The position numbers and the translations under genes were made by a program. A DNA stretch of 64,000 bases from GAS188 sp044445965. GTDB taxonomy: Bacteria; Pseudomonadota; Alphaproteobacteria; Rhizobiales; Beijerinckiaceae. Numbering within the stretch: position 1 is the stretch's first letter; each line of letters opens with the position of its first letter. Positions 1-9,422 of the stretch are shown here, piece after piece. Under the pieces are notes generated by a model, which did no database searches, had not been told where the DNA came from, and saw nothing but the letters and a program-made list of their open reading frames with translations. The stretch spans positions 1 to 64,000 of the forward strand of contig JBIOEJ010000009.1 in NCBI GenBank assembly GCA_044445965.1, given 5' to 3'.

Positions 1-36
1 AAAGAGCCGTTTTGCCCCCGTCTGGGCCGCCAAATT

Positions 37-115
37 TCACGATGGGCCGCTAATCGTATGCATATTCGGGGCGGCGGCTTGGCCCAGCACCCGCTCGACG
101 TGGGTCCGGGTGGGG
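37..115 (-). pseudogene. Sugar kinase (PfkB family) C-terminal remnant, left copy
   Basis: The minus strand encodes the last 25 or so residues of a ribokinase-like protein (APTRTHVERVLGQAAAP, then a short tail and stop). This is nearly the same tail as the plus-strand fragment at 110-373. Upstream of the tail the kinase similarity stops abruptly at the junction with the other copy, so no catalytic region remains. It is seen only because of the inverted duplication and is very unlikely to make a functional protein. Confidence 0.55.
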
Positions 116-373
116 GCGGAGGGGTTCGTGCCTCCCTTCGCGGTGACGCCGGTCAGCACGGTCGCCGCCGGAGACTGCTTCAACGCCGGCCTCGCGGTGG
201 CGCTGTCCGAGGGGAGGAGCCTCATGGAGGCTGCCCGTTTCGCCTCGGCTTGCGGCGCGCTGTCGACGACCAAGGCGGGGTCGGCCGCCGCGGCGCCGAC
301 GCGGACCGAGGTCGAGCGGTTGCTGGGCCAAGCCGCCGCCCCGATTCTGCATCCTTTTCGCGGCCAATCGTGA
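110..373 (+). pseudogene. Ribokinase-like (PfkB) C-terminal fragment, right copy
   Basis: This is the last 85 or so residues of a PfkB-family carbohydrate kinase. The segment around FAVTPVSTVAAGDCFNAG matches the family's C-terminal signature DTxGAGD. The catalytic Asp is kept, but the usual GAGD reads AAGD and the preceding Asp is Ser. The ATP/anion-hole region is followed by the expected helix (GLAVALSEGRSLMEAARFA). A normal kinase is about 300 residues; everything upstream is missing because the frame runs into the inverted-repeat junction near 112. It is most likely a dead remnant. The frame is open to base 2, but that part is antisense of the other copy and not kinase-like. Confidence 0.7.
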
Positions 374-447
374 AATTTGCCGGCCCCGACGGGTGCAATC
401 CGGCTCTTTCCGCTATATGCTTGGCCCAAAGAAGGGCGGTAACGACC

Positions 448-714
448 ATGGCGATCGTGTTTTGCAGGTTGCAGAAACTCAAGGGCGGCGGAGATTTCGT
501 GGCGGTCAATCCGGCGCATGTCCGGTATGTGCGCCCCCATGGATCGGGGGTGGCCTCGATCATCGAGTTTGACAATGATCATCAAATCGAGGTGATGGGT
601 GACGTACCCGAGATTGTTCGCGGGCTCAGCCAAGCCGAAAGTGAATTGCGCGCCGACTGGGCCTCGGACGGAAAGGCGCCCCCCGACATCATCGTCGGCG
701 CGGCGCAGGTTTAG
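448..714 (+). CDS. Small conserved protein, FlbD-like fold (uncertain)
   Basis: This is an 88-residue protein. The core (FCRLQKLKGGGDFVAVNPAHV, then VRPHG, SIIEFDNDHQIEVMG, and a VPEIVRGL helix) resembles the FlbD/flagellar-regulatory and LytTR-like small beta proteins, in which a residue list is read as strand-strand-helix. It has no signal peptide or membrane segment. The ATG at 448 was chosen because upstream in-frame sequence belongs to the inverted repeat. The gene starts 75 bases after the kinase fragment stop and ends 8 bases before the next small gene, so 448-1193 may be one transcript. The FlbD resemblance is weak and no flagellar genes are nearby; treat the function as unknown. Confidence 0.6.
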   Translation: MAIVFCRLQKLKGGGDFVAVNPAHVRYVRPHGSGVASIIEFDNDHQIEVMGDVPEIVRGLSQAESELRADWASDGKAPPDIIVGAAQV

Positions 715-722
715 GAGATCGC

Positions 723-971
723 ATGTCAATACCGCCGCATAGATCCCGTGGGACGATGGGTGCGCGGGACGTGGCCGAGGCCGCGTTCAAGTCGGCGACG
801 ACCAAGCCGATCCAGCCGATCGAGCCGGCTGCCAAGAAGCCGTCCCTGCCCAATGCCAAGGAGCTCGTCTCCTTGCGCATCGACCAGGATGTGCTCGAGC
901 ATTTCCAGGCGGGTGGACCGGGCTGGCAAGACAGGATCAACGAGGCTCTTCGAAAGGCTGCGGGGAAGTAG
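723..971 (+). CDS. BrnA-like antitoxin, no BrnT partner seen
   Basis: This is an 82-residue protein whose C-terminal half (ELVSLRIDQDVLEHFQAGG, then PGWQDRINEALRKAAGK) fits the BrnA antitoxin family (COG3514). In that family a ribbon-helix-helix region binds DNA and the operon promoter. The N-terminal 45 residues are low-complexity and Ala/Pro/Lys-rich, as is common for the toxin-binding part. In type II BrnTA modules the RNase toxin BrnT lies just upstream; here the upstream gene (448-714) does not look like BrnT, and the downstream 60-residue gene does not either. It is either an orphan antitoxin or a repurposed regulator. Confidence 0.65.
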   Translation: MSIPPHRSRGTMGARDVAEAAFKSATTKPIQPIEPAAKKPSLPNAKELVSLRIDQDVLEHFQAGGPGWQDRINEALRKAAGK

Positions 972-1010
972 AGCCGGCGGAAATCGCCATGTGCGGAAGG
1001 AAGGAATGCG

Positions 1011-1193
1011 ATGGCTTTCAAGCCCAACTACAGGCAGCAGCGCTCTGAGCGCGATCGTGCGGCGCGGGCGCGCAGCGAAGAGAAGCAACGGAAAAAGGAC
1101 GAGAAAGCCGCTCAGCGCAAGGCCGAACTCGCGACGGAAGCTCCACCCCCGTCGGACATCGCACAAGCCCCATCCGAGATTGCGAAGGATTAA
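1011..1193 (+). CDS. Small highly charged Hyphomicrobiales protein
   Basis: This is a 60-residue protein, strongly basic in the first 40 residues (MAFKPNYRQQRSERDRAARA, then alternating Lys/Arg/Glu/Gln) with an acidic, Pro-rich tail. Composition suggests a mostly helical or disordered soluble peptide. Short proteins with this MAFKP-YxQQR start are common in Rhizobiales (memory of the group; not checked here) and have no known role. A GGAAGGAA ribosome site precedes the ATG by about 8 bases, supporting translation. It sits 39 bases after the BrnA-like gene in the same direction. Confidence 0.6.
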   Translation: MAFKPNYRQQRSERDRAARARSEEKQRKKDEKAAQRKAELATEAPPPSDIAQAPSEIAKD

Positions 1194-1279
1194 GGGGCTC
1201 GGGAAAGCCCAGGCGGATCCATCCGTCAGGCTTCCCGAGGTCATGGTATTCCAGTCGCGATCCGTCGATCTCGCTAGCT

Positions 1280-2035
1280 ATGCCAGATCCCACATTTGCC
1301 CGTAAGAGAGGTGTTTCTCCTCTGTGGGAGCAAATCGGTGATTTGCTCGCAAAGGAGATCGTAGCCGGCGAGCTTCGGCCCGGCACCCAACTTCCCACCG
1401 AGCCTGAATTGATGTCGCGCTTTGGCGTTGGACGTCACACGGTGCGCCAGGCGATGGCCGAACTCGAAAATCGCGGCCTCGTGCGGATCGAGCAGGGGCG
1501 CGGAACCTTCATTCACGATCACATCATCGACTACGCTATCTCGAGGCGCACGCGCTTCTCGGCGAACCTCGTGGGCCAGGGCCGCGAGCCGAGCGAAATC
1601 GTTCTCGACGCCTCCGAGGTCCCGGCCACGGCCGAGATCGCGGCCGAGCTGGGACTGCGGCCGGAGGAGGCGGTGCACAGGGTCGCGACGGCGAGTAGCG
1701 CCGACGGGGTCGTCATCGCCGCCTCGACGATGTATTTTCCAGTCCGCCGCTTTCCAGCTCTCTGCGAGCGCAGGCGCGCCTTGCAGTCCAACACCGCGCT
1801 CTTCGCGAGCTACGGCATCAGCGACTATGTGCGCCTCGTCACGCATATCACTGCCCGGCTGCCAAGCGAGGCGGAAGCCCGCCTTCTGCGCCAGCCCAAG
1901 ACGAGGCCCGTGCTCGTCACGACGAAGGTCGATACCGACCTTGACGAAACGCCGATTTGCTATTCGGAGGTCCTTTGGGTGTCGGACCGTGTCCGGCTTG
2001 TTGTCGATCCGGCGGACTTGGCATCGGAGCGGTAA
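1280..2035 (+). CDS. GntR-family regulator, HutC/UTRA type
   Basis: This is a 251-residue transcription factor. The N-terminal winged helix-turn-helix (about residues 10-75) has the GntR signature LPTEPELMSRFGVGRHTVRQ, followed by the wing RIEQGRGTFI. The remaining 165 residues fit a UTRA ligand domain (from about residue 90 to the end), which senses small metabolites and releases DNA. The likely targets are the neighbouring binding-protein gene (2145-3719) and the phosphodiesterase (from about 4002), whose shared upstream region holds two matching palindromes, but neither palindrome has the GT-N-AC pattern usual for GntR sites. The ligand is unknown. Confidence 0.85.
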   Translation: MPDPTFARKRGVSPLWEQIGDLLAKEIVAGELRPGTQLPTEPELMSRFGVGRHTVRQAMAELENRGLVRIEQGRGTFIHDHIIDYAISRRTRFSANLVGQGREPSEIVLDASEVPATAEIAAELGLRPEEAVHRVATASSADGVVIAASTMYFPVRRFPALCERRRALQSNTALFASYGISDYVRLVTHITARLPSEAEARLLRQPKTRPVLVTTKVDTDLDETPICYSEVLWVSDRVRLVVDPADLASER

Positions 2036-2144
2036 AGGCGCGCAACCCCGGGCGGCTTAACTGAGGCAGCTCAGGGCCATCTCTTCGATCATGCGCCGAT
2101 GACGATGTTCTCGCCGTCGGCGCCAGACTTCATGTGACCACGAA

Positions 2145-3719
2145 TCAACTGCTCGTGGCCTGCATCATGAGGCTGCCTGGCCGGAAATCCATCCATTCGA
2201 CTGGCAGCGGCGTCCAGCCGATATCCTTGCGCTTGCCGTAGAAGATGCCGAATTCATGCAGAACCGTGCCGCAGGGGTCGTCATTGTCGTAGATATCGAG
2301 CATGCGCCGCCACGCCCGCTGACGCTCTGGCGTGTCGAGGCTCGTCTCGAGGACATGTCCCAATTCGTTGAACTCTTGGTTCGTCCATTCCTTCGTACCC
2401 GTTTGGACGACGCTGCCGGCGCCATACAGCCGCCAGAGGGCGCCAAGCGGATCTGGGTAGACCATGCTGTTTGACCAATTGCGGATGCCGCGCCCTTCCG
2501 GCGCATAGACTTGCGGGGTGGTTTCCTTCACGGAGAGGTTCACGTTCAAGCCCACCGCCTTCCACATCTCGACGAGGACCTGTGCCGTGGCGATCTCGTT
2601 GGTGTAGTAGTCGTTCCAGGTGCGGTACTCGATCTGCTGGCGTTGGTAACCCGCCTCCTTGACGAGGGCGCGCGCTTTTTCCGGATCATAGGCGGGCTTG
2701 GGCCAGTCGGGGAAATACAAGTCGCCGAAGGCCGGCCATTGATGGCTCCTGGGAATCCCGACCCGCCCGTCCCAGAGCGCCTTGACAATCGCTTCCCTGT
2801 CGATGGCGAAGCTGAGCGCGTGGCGAATGCGGACGTCCTTCAGGATGGGATTGGTCGTGTCGAAGACCAGGACCCGGTGATTGACGATGGGCCCGCCCGC
2901 GACTTCCAGTCCCGGATACGACGCGACGTTTGAAAACTGGTCGGGCGGGATGTCCGTGACGATGCCGAACTCCCCGGCCTTCAGGCCAGCGACCCGCGAC
3001 GAGGTGTCGGGGATGACCCGGAACTTGAGCGCTCGCACCGTGGGCTTGCCGCCCCAATATTCGTCGAAGGCCTCGAGCAGGATATAGTCGTGGATGCGCC
3101 AATCCTCGATGCGGAAGGGGCCCGTCCCCACGGGCGACCGCGACCAGCTGTCGAAGTCCTTGGCCTCGAGATAGGCGCGCTTGTTGATGATCTGGGCGGG
3201 GAAATGGGCGACGCGGCGCTCGAGCAGCGGGTCAGGGCCCCGCGCGGTAACGCGGACCGACATCGGCCCGATCGCTTCCACCTTCTCGATCCTGCCGAGC
3301 GTCGGCCGCGTGAGCGCGTACGTCGGCGCCTTTTCCGACGACATGCGCTCCGGCCCGAAGGTGAACGCCACGTCTTCGGCGGTGAGGACGTCGCCGTTGT
3401 GGAATTTGACGCCCTCTCTCAAAGTGAGTTCGATGGTCTTGTCATCGACCCTTCTCCACGCCGTGGCGAGGCCCGGCACGAGCTTGAAGCTGTTTCGCAC
3501 GTCCATGCCGATCAGCGTGTCGTACATATTGGCATGCACACGCCACGAGGCATTGCTGTATTCACGTCCCGGCTCCAACGTGTCCGGGTTGGCCTGCACC
3601 CCGACATTGAGAGTTGGCCTTTCGGTCGCGGCGGCCGCGAACCGCGTAACCGGAGCTAGCACGGCAGATGCTGCCAGAGCGGCACTTGCCTTCAGGTGAG
3701 TGCGTCGCGTGAGCGCCAT
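2145..3719 (-). CDS. Peptide/opine-type ABC substrate-binding protein
   Basis: This is a 524-residue extracytoplasmic binding protein of the SBP_bac_5 (DppA/OppA) family. It begins with a twin-arginine-like leader (RRTHLKASAALAASAVLAPV, cleavage near AAA), then the family core VGVQANPDTLEP, a central TVELTLREGVKFHNGD-type segment (here IELTLREGVKFHNGD), and a DVRIRHALSFAIDREAIV segment. The start at 3719 is chosen because a GAGGAC ribosome site lies just upstream and the leader begins there; a longer frame to 3848 adds no leader-like sequence. No permease or ATPase of the Dpp class is adjacent, so it is an orphan here; the full Dpp operon at 35-41 kb has its own binding protein. Divergent from the phosphodiesterase gene. 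Confidence 0.85.
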   Translation of the reverse strand: MALTRRTHLKASAALAASAVLAPVTRFAAAATERPTLNVGVQANPDTLEPGREYSNASWRVHANMYDTLIGMDVRNSFKLVPGLATAWRRVDDKTIELTLREGVKFHNGDVLTAEDVAFTFGPERMSSEKAPTYALTRPTLGRIEKVEAIGPMSVRVTARGPDPLLERRVAHFPAQIINKRAYLEAKDFDSWSRSPVGTGPFRIEDWRIHDYILLEAFDEYWGGKPTVRALKFRVIPDTSSRVAGLKAGEFGIVTDIPPDQFSNVASYPGLEVAGGPIVNHRVLVFDTTNPILKDVRIRHALSFAIDREAIVKALWDGRVGIPRSHQWPAFGDLYFPDWPKPAYDPEKARALVKEAGYQRQQIEYRTWNDYYTNEIATAQVLVEMWKAVGLNVNLSVKETTPQVYAPEGRGIRNWSNSMVYPDPLGALWRLYGAGSVVQTGTKEWTNQEFNELGHVLETSLDTPERQRAWRRMLDIYDNDDPCGTVLHEFGIFYGKRKDIGWTPLPVEWMDFRPGSLMMQATSS

Positions 3720-3782
3720 GGTGTCCTCGTGGTAAGAGGTCAGTTCCCAGGCCGAACCTTGCGGCCCGAGCTTGCCATCCTT

Positions 3783-3798
3783 AAACATCCGGATGATT
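3783..3798. promoter_or_regulatory. Operator-like palindrome 1 (AACATCCGGATG core)
   Basis: AAACATCCGGATGATT lies about 65 bases upstream of the binding-protein start on the minus strand. Its core ACATCCGGATG is identical to that of the second palindrome at 3934-3947. Two copies in one divergent intergenic region suggest a dedicated regulator, possibly the GntR protein encoded at 1280-2035. Confidence 0.45.
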
Positions 3799-3933
3799 GC
3801 GAACGTATGACGATCCGGCCCTGACTTAACGGAGCGGCTCGCGACCATTCGCGTTTCCGCCAGAGGCGCGTCGGGAGAACGAGAGCGGGGTCACACATCG
3901 GCCCTCAGCCGACCGGCGCTGTCACCTTCCCGT

Positions 3934-3947
3934 AACATCCGGATGTT
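3934..3947. promoter_or_regulatory. Operator-like palindrome 2 (perfect)
   Basis: AACATCCGGATGTT is a perfect 14-base palindrome about 55 bases before the likely start of the phosphodiesterase gene. It shares an 11-base core with the element at 3783-3798, 150 bases away. The regulator is not proven. Confidence 0.5.
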
Positions 3948-4001
3948 TAGAAGCCAGATTGGATAGCCTCTCTTTTGTTGAAGACAATCAGTCGCCCACA
4001 C

Positions 4002-5249
4002 ATGCGATCGCCCGAGCGCAAGAAGGTTATTTTCGTTCTGATCGATGCACTTGGTGCGGTCTATTTCTCGGCGCATCGCTCGCGCCTGCCCTATCTGTCG
4101 CAACTCGCGGAACAGGGCATCTCGGTCGCGAGAGTCACGCCGGCGATCCCGGGAACATCGAGGCCGGGGCGATCGACGATCCTGACAGGCTCGGACACGT
4201 CGGTGAACGGCGTCTATGGCAACTCCGTTCTCGATGATAAGATGTTTCGTCCCGCGACGGAGAGCGACATCAATGGGAAGACGATCGCTGGGGCGGCGCA
4301 CGATGCGGGTCTCGACGTTGTCGGTTTGGGTTTCGGGCTCGTGCGGCCCGAGGACACCACTTTGCAGGTTGATGCGTGGTGGGAGCATCTCAAATACCCA
4401 GGGCTGACGAACATCAAGGTTCCGTCGAGCCAAGACATCTGGAAGGTGCGTCGCGATCCCGAGCGTCGCCTGTCTCGTTTCCTCGATGCCGAGCTCGGCT
4501 CTGGACAGAAATCATGGTCGGATGCAGGTCTTCATCCCTATATGGTCGGGCTTGCAAGCGATCAGTTGATGCTCCAGCTCGCCGCCGACCTCGCCTGCAG
4601 TGATCAGCCGCCGGACCTGATTCTGACAGAGTTTTCCACGACCGATCTCGTTCAGCACTATCATGGTTATGATTCGCCGACGACGAACTGGGCATATCAG
4701 ACGGCCGATATGGCGATCGGACTGTTGTTGCACCGCTTGACCGCCGGGAAGCGCATCGACGATTACGTCGTCGTCGTCGCGAGCGATCATGGGCAAGCAC
4801 CGATACACACGGCGATCTACCCTGAGCCGCTCATCCCCCATGATCGTTGGACCACCGAGGGAGCCTCCCTTCACGTTGTCATGCGGAGCGTCGACGAGGC
4901 CGCCGGAATTGGCGAACGCCTTTCCGAACTGGGCGTAAAGCAGCTCGAAGGAAGGCATCTCCCCGCCAGCGCACGCGCCGAGGGAGTCGTCACCTTTGTC
5001 GCGCCAAAGGGCATGGGTTTCGAGCGGCGACCGGAGGGATCGTTGGAACAAGATACGACCGGCGTTCCAACGATCGTGTCGACGCATGGATTGGAGCCCG
5101 GAGACCCGGGCGACGAGGCGATCGCGTTCGTGACAGGCACGCCCGAGCAGCGCCGCTATCACCTAGGCGATCTTCGGCAAATTGCTCCGACCATCGCTAC
5201 CGTGTTGGGCCTACCAACAGACGGTTTCGCGATGCCCTCGTGGGTTTGA
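4002..5249 (+). CDS. Alkaline-phosphatase-superfamily phosphodiesterase
   Basis: This is a protein of about 415 residues of the type I phosphodiesterase/nucleotide pyrophosphatase branch of the alkaline phosphatase superfamily. Expected metal ligands are visible in order: Asp in VIFVLIDALG, the nucleophile region RPGRSTILTGS, STTDLVQHYHG (Asp and His), VASDHGQ (Asp-His) and STHGLEPG (late His). It lacks a signal peptide, so it is probably cytoplasmic. It would hydrolyse a phosphate mono- or diester; the substrate cannot be read from sequence. The ATG at 4002 begins just before the first strand; a TTG at 3975 would add nine residues and neither has a strong ribosome site. The gene converges on the permease that ends at 5270. 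Confidence 0.8.
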   Translation: MRSPERKKVIFVLIDALGAVYFSAHRSRLPYLSQLAEQGISVARVTPAIPGTSRPGRSTILTGSDTSVNGVYGNSVLDDKMFRPATESDINGKTIAGAAHDAGLDVVGLGFGLVRPEDTTLQVDAWWEHLKYPGLTNIKVPSSQDIWKVRRDPERRLSRFLDAELGSGQKSWSDAGLHPYMVGLASDQLMLQLAADLACSDQPPDLILTEFSTTDLVQHYHGYDSPTTNWAYQTADMAIGLLLHRLTAGKRIDDYVVVVASDHGQAPIHTAIYPEPLIPHDRWTTEGASLHVVMRSVDEAAGIGERLSELGVKQLEGRHLPASARAEGVVTFVAPKGMGFERRPEGSLEQDTTGVPTIVSTHGLEPGDPGDEAIAFVTGTPEQRRYHLGDLRQIAPTIATVLGLPTDGFAMPSWV

Positions 5250-5269
5250 GACTAGAGCCCGAGACAGGC

Positions 5270-6100
5270 TCAGCGCGTCTGCTTCGCCCTTGCGACGATC
5301 TGCGTCGGGTTGACGAATCTGAGCGCGATCAACAGCCAGACGAGCGTCGTCGCCATGTAGATCACGGCCATTGCGTCGATCGACTGCACGGCGCGCACCC
5401 CTGCCGCGAAGACCGCGTAATAGAGCGCCACGACCAGGGTCTGGCTGGTCGGCCCGGAGGTCAGGAAGGTCAATTCGAACATGCCGATGGTGCGCACCAG
5501 CACCAGCAGCAGCGCCGCCAGGATGCCGGGCAGGAGGAGGGGCAGCAGCACATGAATGAAGAGGCGGAAGGTGCCGGCCCCGAAGACCCGGGCCGCCGCC
5601 TCGATGCGCGGATCGATCTGCTCGACGAAGGGGATCATCACCAGAATCACGAAGGGCAGGGAGGGAACGAGGTTGGCGAGGATCACGCCGGCCATGGTGC
5701 CCCCGAGCCCGGTCCTGTAGAGCACGGTCGCCATCGGGATGCCGTAGGTGATGGGCGGCACCAGCAAGGGCAGCAGGAACAGCAGCATCACGACCTTCTT
5801 GCCCGGAAAATCGCGCCGCGCCATGGCGTAGGCCGCCGGCACGCCGAGCAGCCCGGCGAGCGCTACGACCGCGAACACCACCTCGAAGGTCACGACCAGC
5901 ACATCGTCGAGCTGGAACTCGTCCCATGCCGAGAAATACCAGCGCGTCGTGAAGCCCGAGGGCAACCAAGTGCCGAGCCACCTCGCCGCGAAGGAGGAGG
6001 TGATCACCGTTCCGATCAGCGCGAACAGGTTGAGGATGAAGAAGGCGACCAGCACCCAGAGCGCGGCGGCCCAGAGCTTTTCGGTGAGGGAGCGGTTCAT
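5270..6100 (-). CDS. ABC permease, PotC-like
   Basis: This is a 276-residue inner-membrane permease of the binding-protein-dependent transport family used for spermidine/putrescine, iron or phosphonate import. It has about six hydrophobic segments and the EAA-type cytoplasmic loop (IEAAARVFGAGTFRLFIHVL) that docks on the ATPase. It is the last gene of a minus-strand operon (dehydrogenase, ATPase, permease, permease) and starts 2 bases after the preceding permease stops. It pairs with the permease at 6103-7017. The substrate is unknown because no binding protein is adjacent. Confidence 0.87.
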   Translation of the reverse strand: MNRSLTEKLWAAALWVLVAFFILNLFALIGTVITSSFAARWLGTWLPSGFTTRWYFSAWDEFQLDDVLVVTFEVVFAVVALAGLLGVPAAYAMARRDFPGKKVVMLLFLLPLLVPPITYGIPMATVLYRTGLGGTMAGVILANLVPSLPFVILVMIPFVEQIDPRIEAAARVFGAGTFRLFIHVLLPLLLPGILAALLLVLVRTIGMFELTFLTSGPTSQTLVVALYYAVFAAGVRAVQSIDAMAVIYMATTLVWLLIALRFVNPTQIVARAKQTR

Positions 6101-6102
6101 GC

Positions 6103-7013
6103 CTATCCCTTCCCCGTGGCGACCGGACCGCGATAGGCGAGCGAGCGCCCGGCGAAGACGATGAGCACCACGATGAGCTGCGTCGCGCCCATGATCATGG
6201 CGATGGCCGAGGCCATCGAATAATCATAGTCCTCGAAGGCAGATTGATAGGCCGCGATCGAGATCACCCGCGTGGCGGCCGCCGGCTCGCCGACCAGCAC
6301 CGCGGAGGGGAACACCGAATAGGCCTGCACGAAGGACAGGCAGAAGGTGATGGCGAGCCCCGGCAGCAGCAGCGGCCAGAAGATATGGCGGAAGCGCGAG
6401 GCGGGCTTGGCGCCGAGCGTCGCCGCCGCCTGCTCGAGCGAGGGGTCGATGCCGGTGATGTAGGAGAGCGTCAGCAGGAAGGTGAAGGGGAAACCCGTGA
6501 TCACCAGCGAGATCAGCACGCCCCAGTAATTGTGCACGAGCCGCACCGGCTGCGACAGCAGGCCGATGGTCATCAAGGTGCGGTTGAACCAGCCCTGCGG
6601 CCCGAAATAGAACAGCATGCCTTCGGCGACCAGCACCGTGCCGAGCGTGATCGGCAGGACGAGGATGGTGGTCAACAGCCGCTGATGGCGCATCAGCCGC
6701 ACCCGGAAGGCGATGGGGATGGCGAGGAGCAAGTTGAGGAAGGTCACCGGCAATGCGATCTTCATCGTCGTGCCGATGGTGTTGGCGAAATAGCTGTCCG
6801 AGAAGAAGCGCTGATAATTGGCGAGAAGGCCGCCGACCTTCGGCTCGAAGGACAGGACGAAGCCGTAGAGGAAGGGGTAGACGAACAGGCCGATCAGGAA
6901 CAGGGCCGCCGGCAGCGTCAGCAGCGTCACCCCGTCGAGACCGATGGCGGCGAGCCGCAGCCGCAAGGGCGGCGCGGCGGGACGGGCCGGTCGACCCGGA
7001 GAGGTGATGGCGC

Positions 7014-7017
<4 letters not shown>
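6103..7017 (-). CDS. ABC permease, PotB-like
   Basis: This is a 304-residue permease. After a short cytoplasmic N-terminus with proline and arginine, the first membrane helix follows near residue 33 (VTLLTLPAALFLIGLFVYPF), then five more helices. The EAA loop LEQAAATLGAKPASRFRHIF is near residue 195. It overlaps the upstream ATPase gene by 4 bases (ATGA), so translation is coupled. With the following permease it forms the heterodimeric channel of a PotABC/FbpABC-class importer. The hydrophobic layout and loop are clear; the cargo is not. Confidence 0.87.
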
Positions 7018-8129
<1,112 letters not shown>

Positions 8130-8240
8130 GCGTGACCTTCCTCCCTGCCGTATTCCCGGTCGATCATGCAGCGCGCCTGAGCGCGCGTCCACCTTGGGGT
8201 CGCGGCGATCTGCCATACTACCATTCGGCAAGCAAGCGGC

Positions 8241-9317
8241 TCACAGATTGTCGCCGCGCAGCGCCGCGATCACCGCATCCGTGACCTGCCTCGTGGTCGC
8301 CTTGCCGCCGAGATCGGGCGTGTGCAGCGCGCTATCGGCCGTGACGCGCTCGATCGCCCGCATCAGACGCCGCGCCGCGCGTCCCTCGCCCAGATGGTCG
8401 AGCATCATCACCCCGGTCCAGAAGGTGCCGATCGGGTTGGCGATCCCCAAGCCTGCGATGTCGAAGGCCGAGCCGTGGATCGGCTCGAACATCGAAGGGA
8501 ATTTGCGCTCCGGATTGAGGTTGGCGGTCGGCGCGATGCCGAGCGATCCGGCGAGCGCCGCGGCGAGGTCCGAGAGGATGTCGGCATGCAGGTTGGTGGC
8601 GACCATGGTGTCGAGCGTCTGCGGCTTCAAGGTCATGCGCATGGTCATCGCGTCGACCAGCATCTTGTCGGTGGCAACGTCGGGGAATTCGGCCCCGACC
8701 TCGGCGGCGATCTCGTCCCAGAGCACCATGCCGTGGCGTTGGGCGTTGGATTTCGTCACCACGGTGAGGAGCTTGCGCGGCCGCGACTGGGCGAGAGCGA
8801 AGGCGAAGCGCATGATGCGGGTGACGCCCGCCCGCGTGAAGATCGCGACCTCCGTCGCGACTTCCTCGGGCAGGCCTCGATGCGAGCGCCCGCCTTGGCC
8901 GGCATATTCGCCCTCCGAGTTCTCGCGCACGATCACCCAGTCGAGCTCCTTGGCCGTCACGTTGCGCAAGGGGCTGACGATCCCCGGCAGGATGCGGGTC
9001 GGCCGCACATTGGCGTATTGATCGAGGCCCTGGCAGATGGCGAGGCGCAGGCCCCAGAGTGTGATGTGATCCGGCATGTCGGGCGCGCCGACCGCGCCGA
9101 AATAGATGGCGTCGAAGCCCTTGAGCGTCTCGACGCCGTCCTTTGGCATCATCACGCCGTGGCGTCTGTAATAGTCGGAACCCCAGTCGAACTCCGTCAC
9201 GTCGAAGCGCATGCCGCCATCGCGCTCGGCGCAGGCATTGAGGGCCTCGAGCCCCGCGGCGATGACTTCGGGGCCGATGCCGTCGCCTCCGATCGCGGCG
9301 ATGCGATAGCTCTTCAT
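8241..9317 (-). CDS. Tartrate/D-malate dehydrogenase (beta-decarboxylating)
   Basis: This is a 358-residue NAD-dependent dehydrogenase of the isocitrate/isopropylmalate family. Landmarks: GGDGIGPEVI at the N-terminus, VIVRENSEGEYAGQGGR (substrate Arg/Glu region typical of tartrate and D-malate enzymes), TKSNAQRHGM (catalytic Lys), MLVDAMTMRM (metal Asp), and NPIGTFWTGVMMLDHLG. Such enzymes oxidise and decarboxylate D-malate to pyruvate or tartrate to oxaloglycolate. The RENSEGEY form argues against leuB. It is first in the minus-strand set with the ABC importer 112 bases downstream, suggesting uptake of a hydroxy-dicarboxylate or a product linked to it; this is inference. Confidence 0.85.
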   Translation of the reverse strand: MKSYRIAAIGGDGIGPEVIAAGLEALNACAERDGGMRFDVTEFDWGSDYYRRHGVMMPKDGVETLKGFDAIYFGAVGAPDMPDHITLWGLRLAICQGLDQYANVRPTRILPGIVSPLRNVTAKELDWVIVRENSEGEYAGQGGRSHRGLPEEVATEVAIFTRAGVTRIMRFAFALAQSRPRKLLTVVTKSNAQRHGMVLWDEIAAEVGAEFPDVATDKMLVDAMTMRMTLKPQTLDTMVATNLHADILSDLAAALAGSLGIAPTANLNPERKFPSMFEPIHGSAFDIAGLGIANPIGTFWTGVMMLDHLGEGRAARRLMRAIERVTADSALHTPDLGGKATTRQVTDAVIAALRGDNL

Positions 9318-9422
9318 GACGCTCCCTTTCGGCGCCGGCGCCGGCTTGACGCTTCCTCGCAGGCATTCCTACCATCACGGCCGCCGTTCCGCGCAAGGTC
9401 TTGGCGCGGGCAGAAGGACGAA

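Larger units (their letters stand above)
1..410. repeat. Imperfect inverted duplication of kinase 3' end and flank
   Basis: Bases 1 to about 105 are the reverse complement of about 300-410, at roughly 80-85 percent identity by eye. The match includes the tail of a PfkB-type sugar kinase and the 3' flank after its stop codon. The 190-base spacer belongs to the right-hand kinase copy. The left arm is still matching at base 1, so the repeat probably continues outside the window. The arms carry coding sequence and lack transposon-end features, so this looks like a rearrangement scar, not an insertion sequence. Confidence 0.75.

Noticed and set aside
1..410. Insertion-sequence ends
   Set aside because: The inverted arms contain coding sequence and a kinase tail, are imperfect and enclose no transposase.
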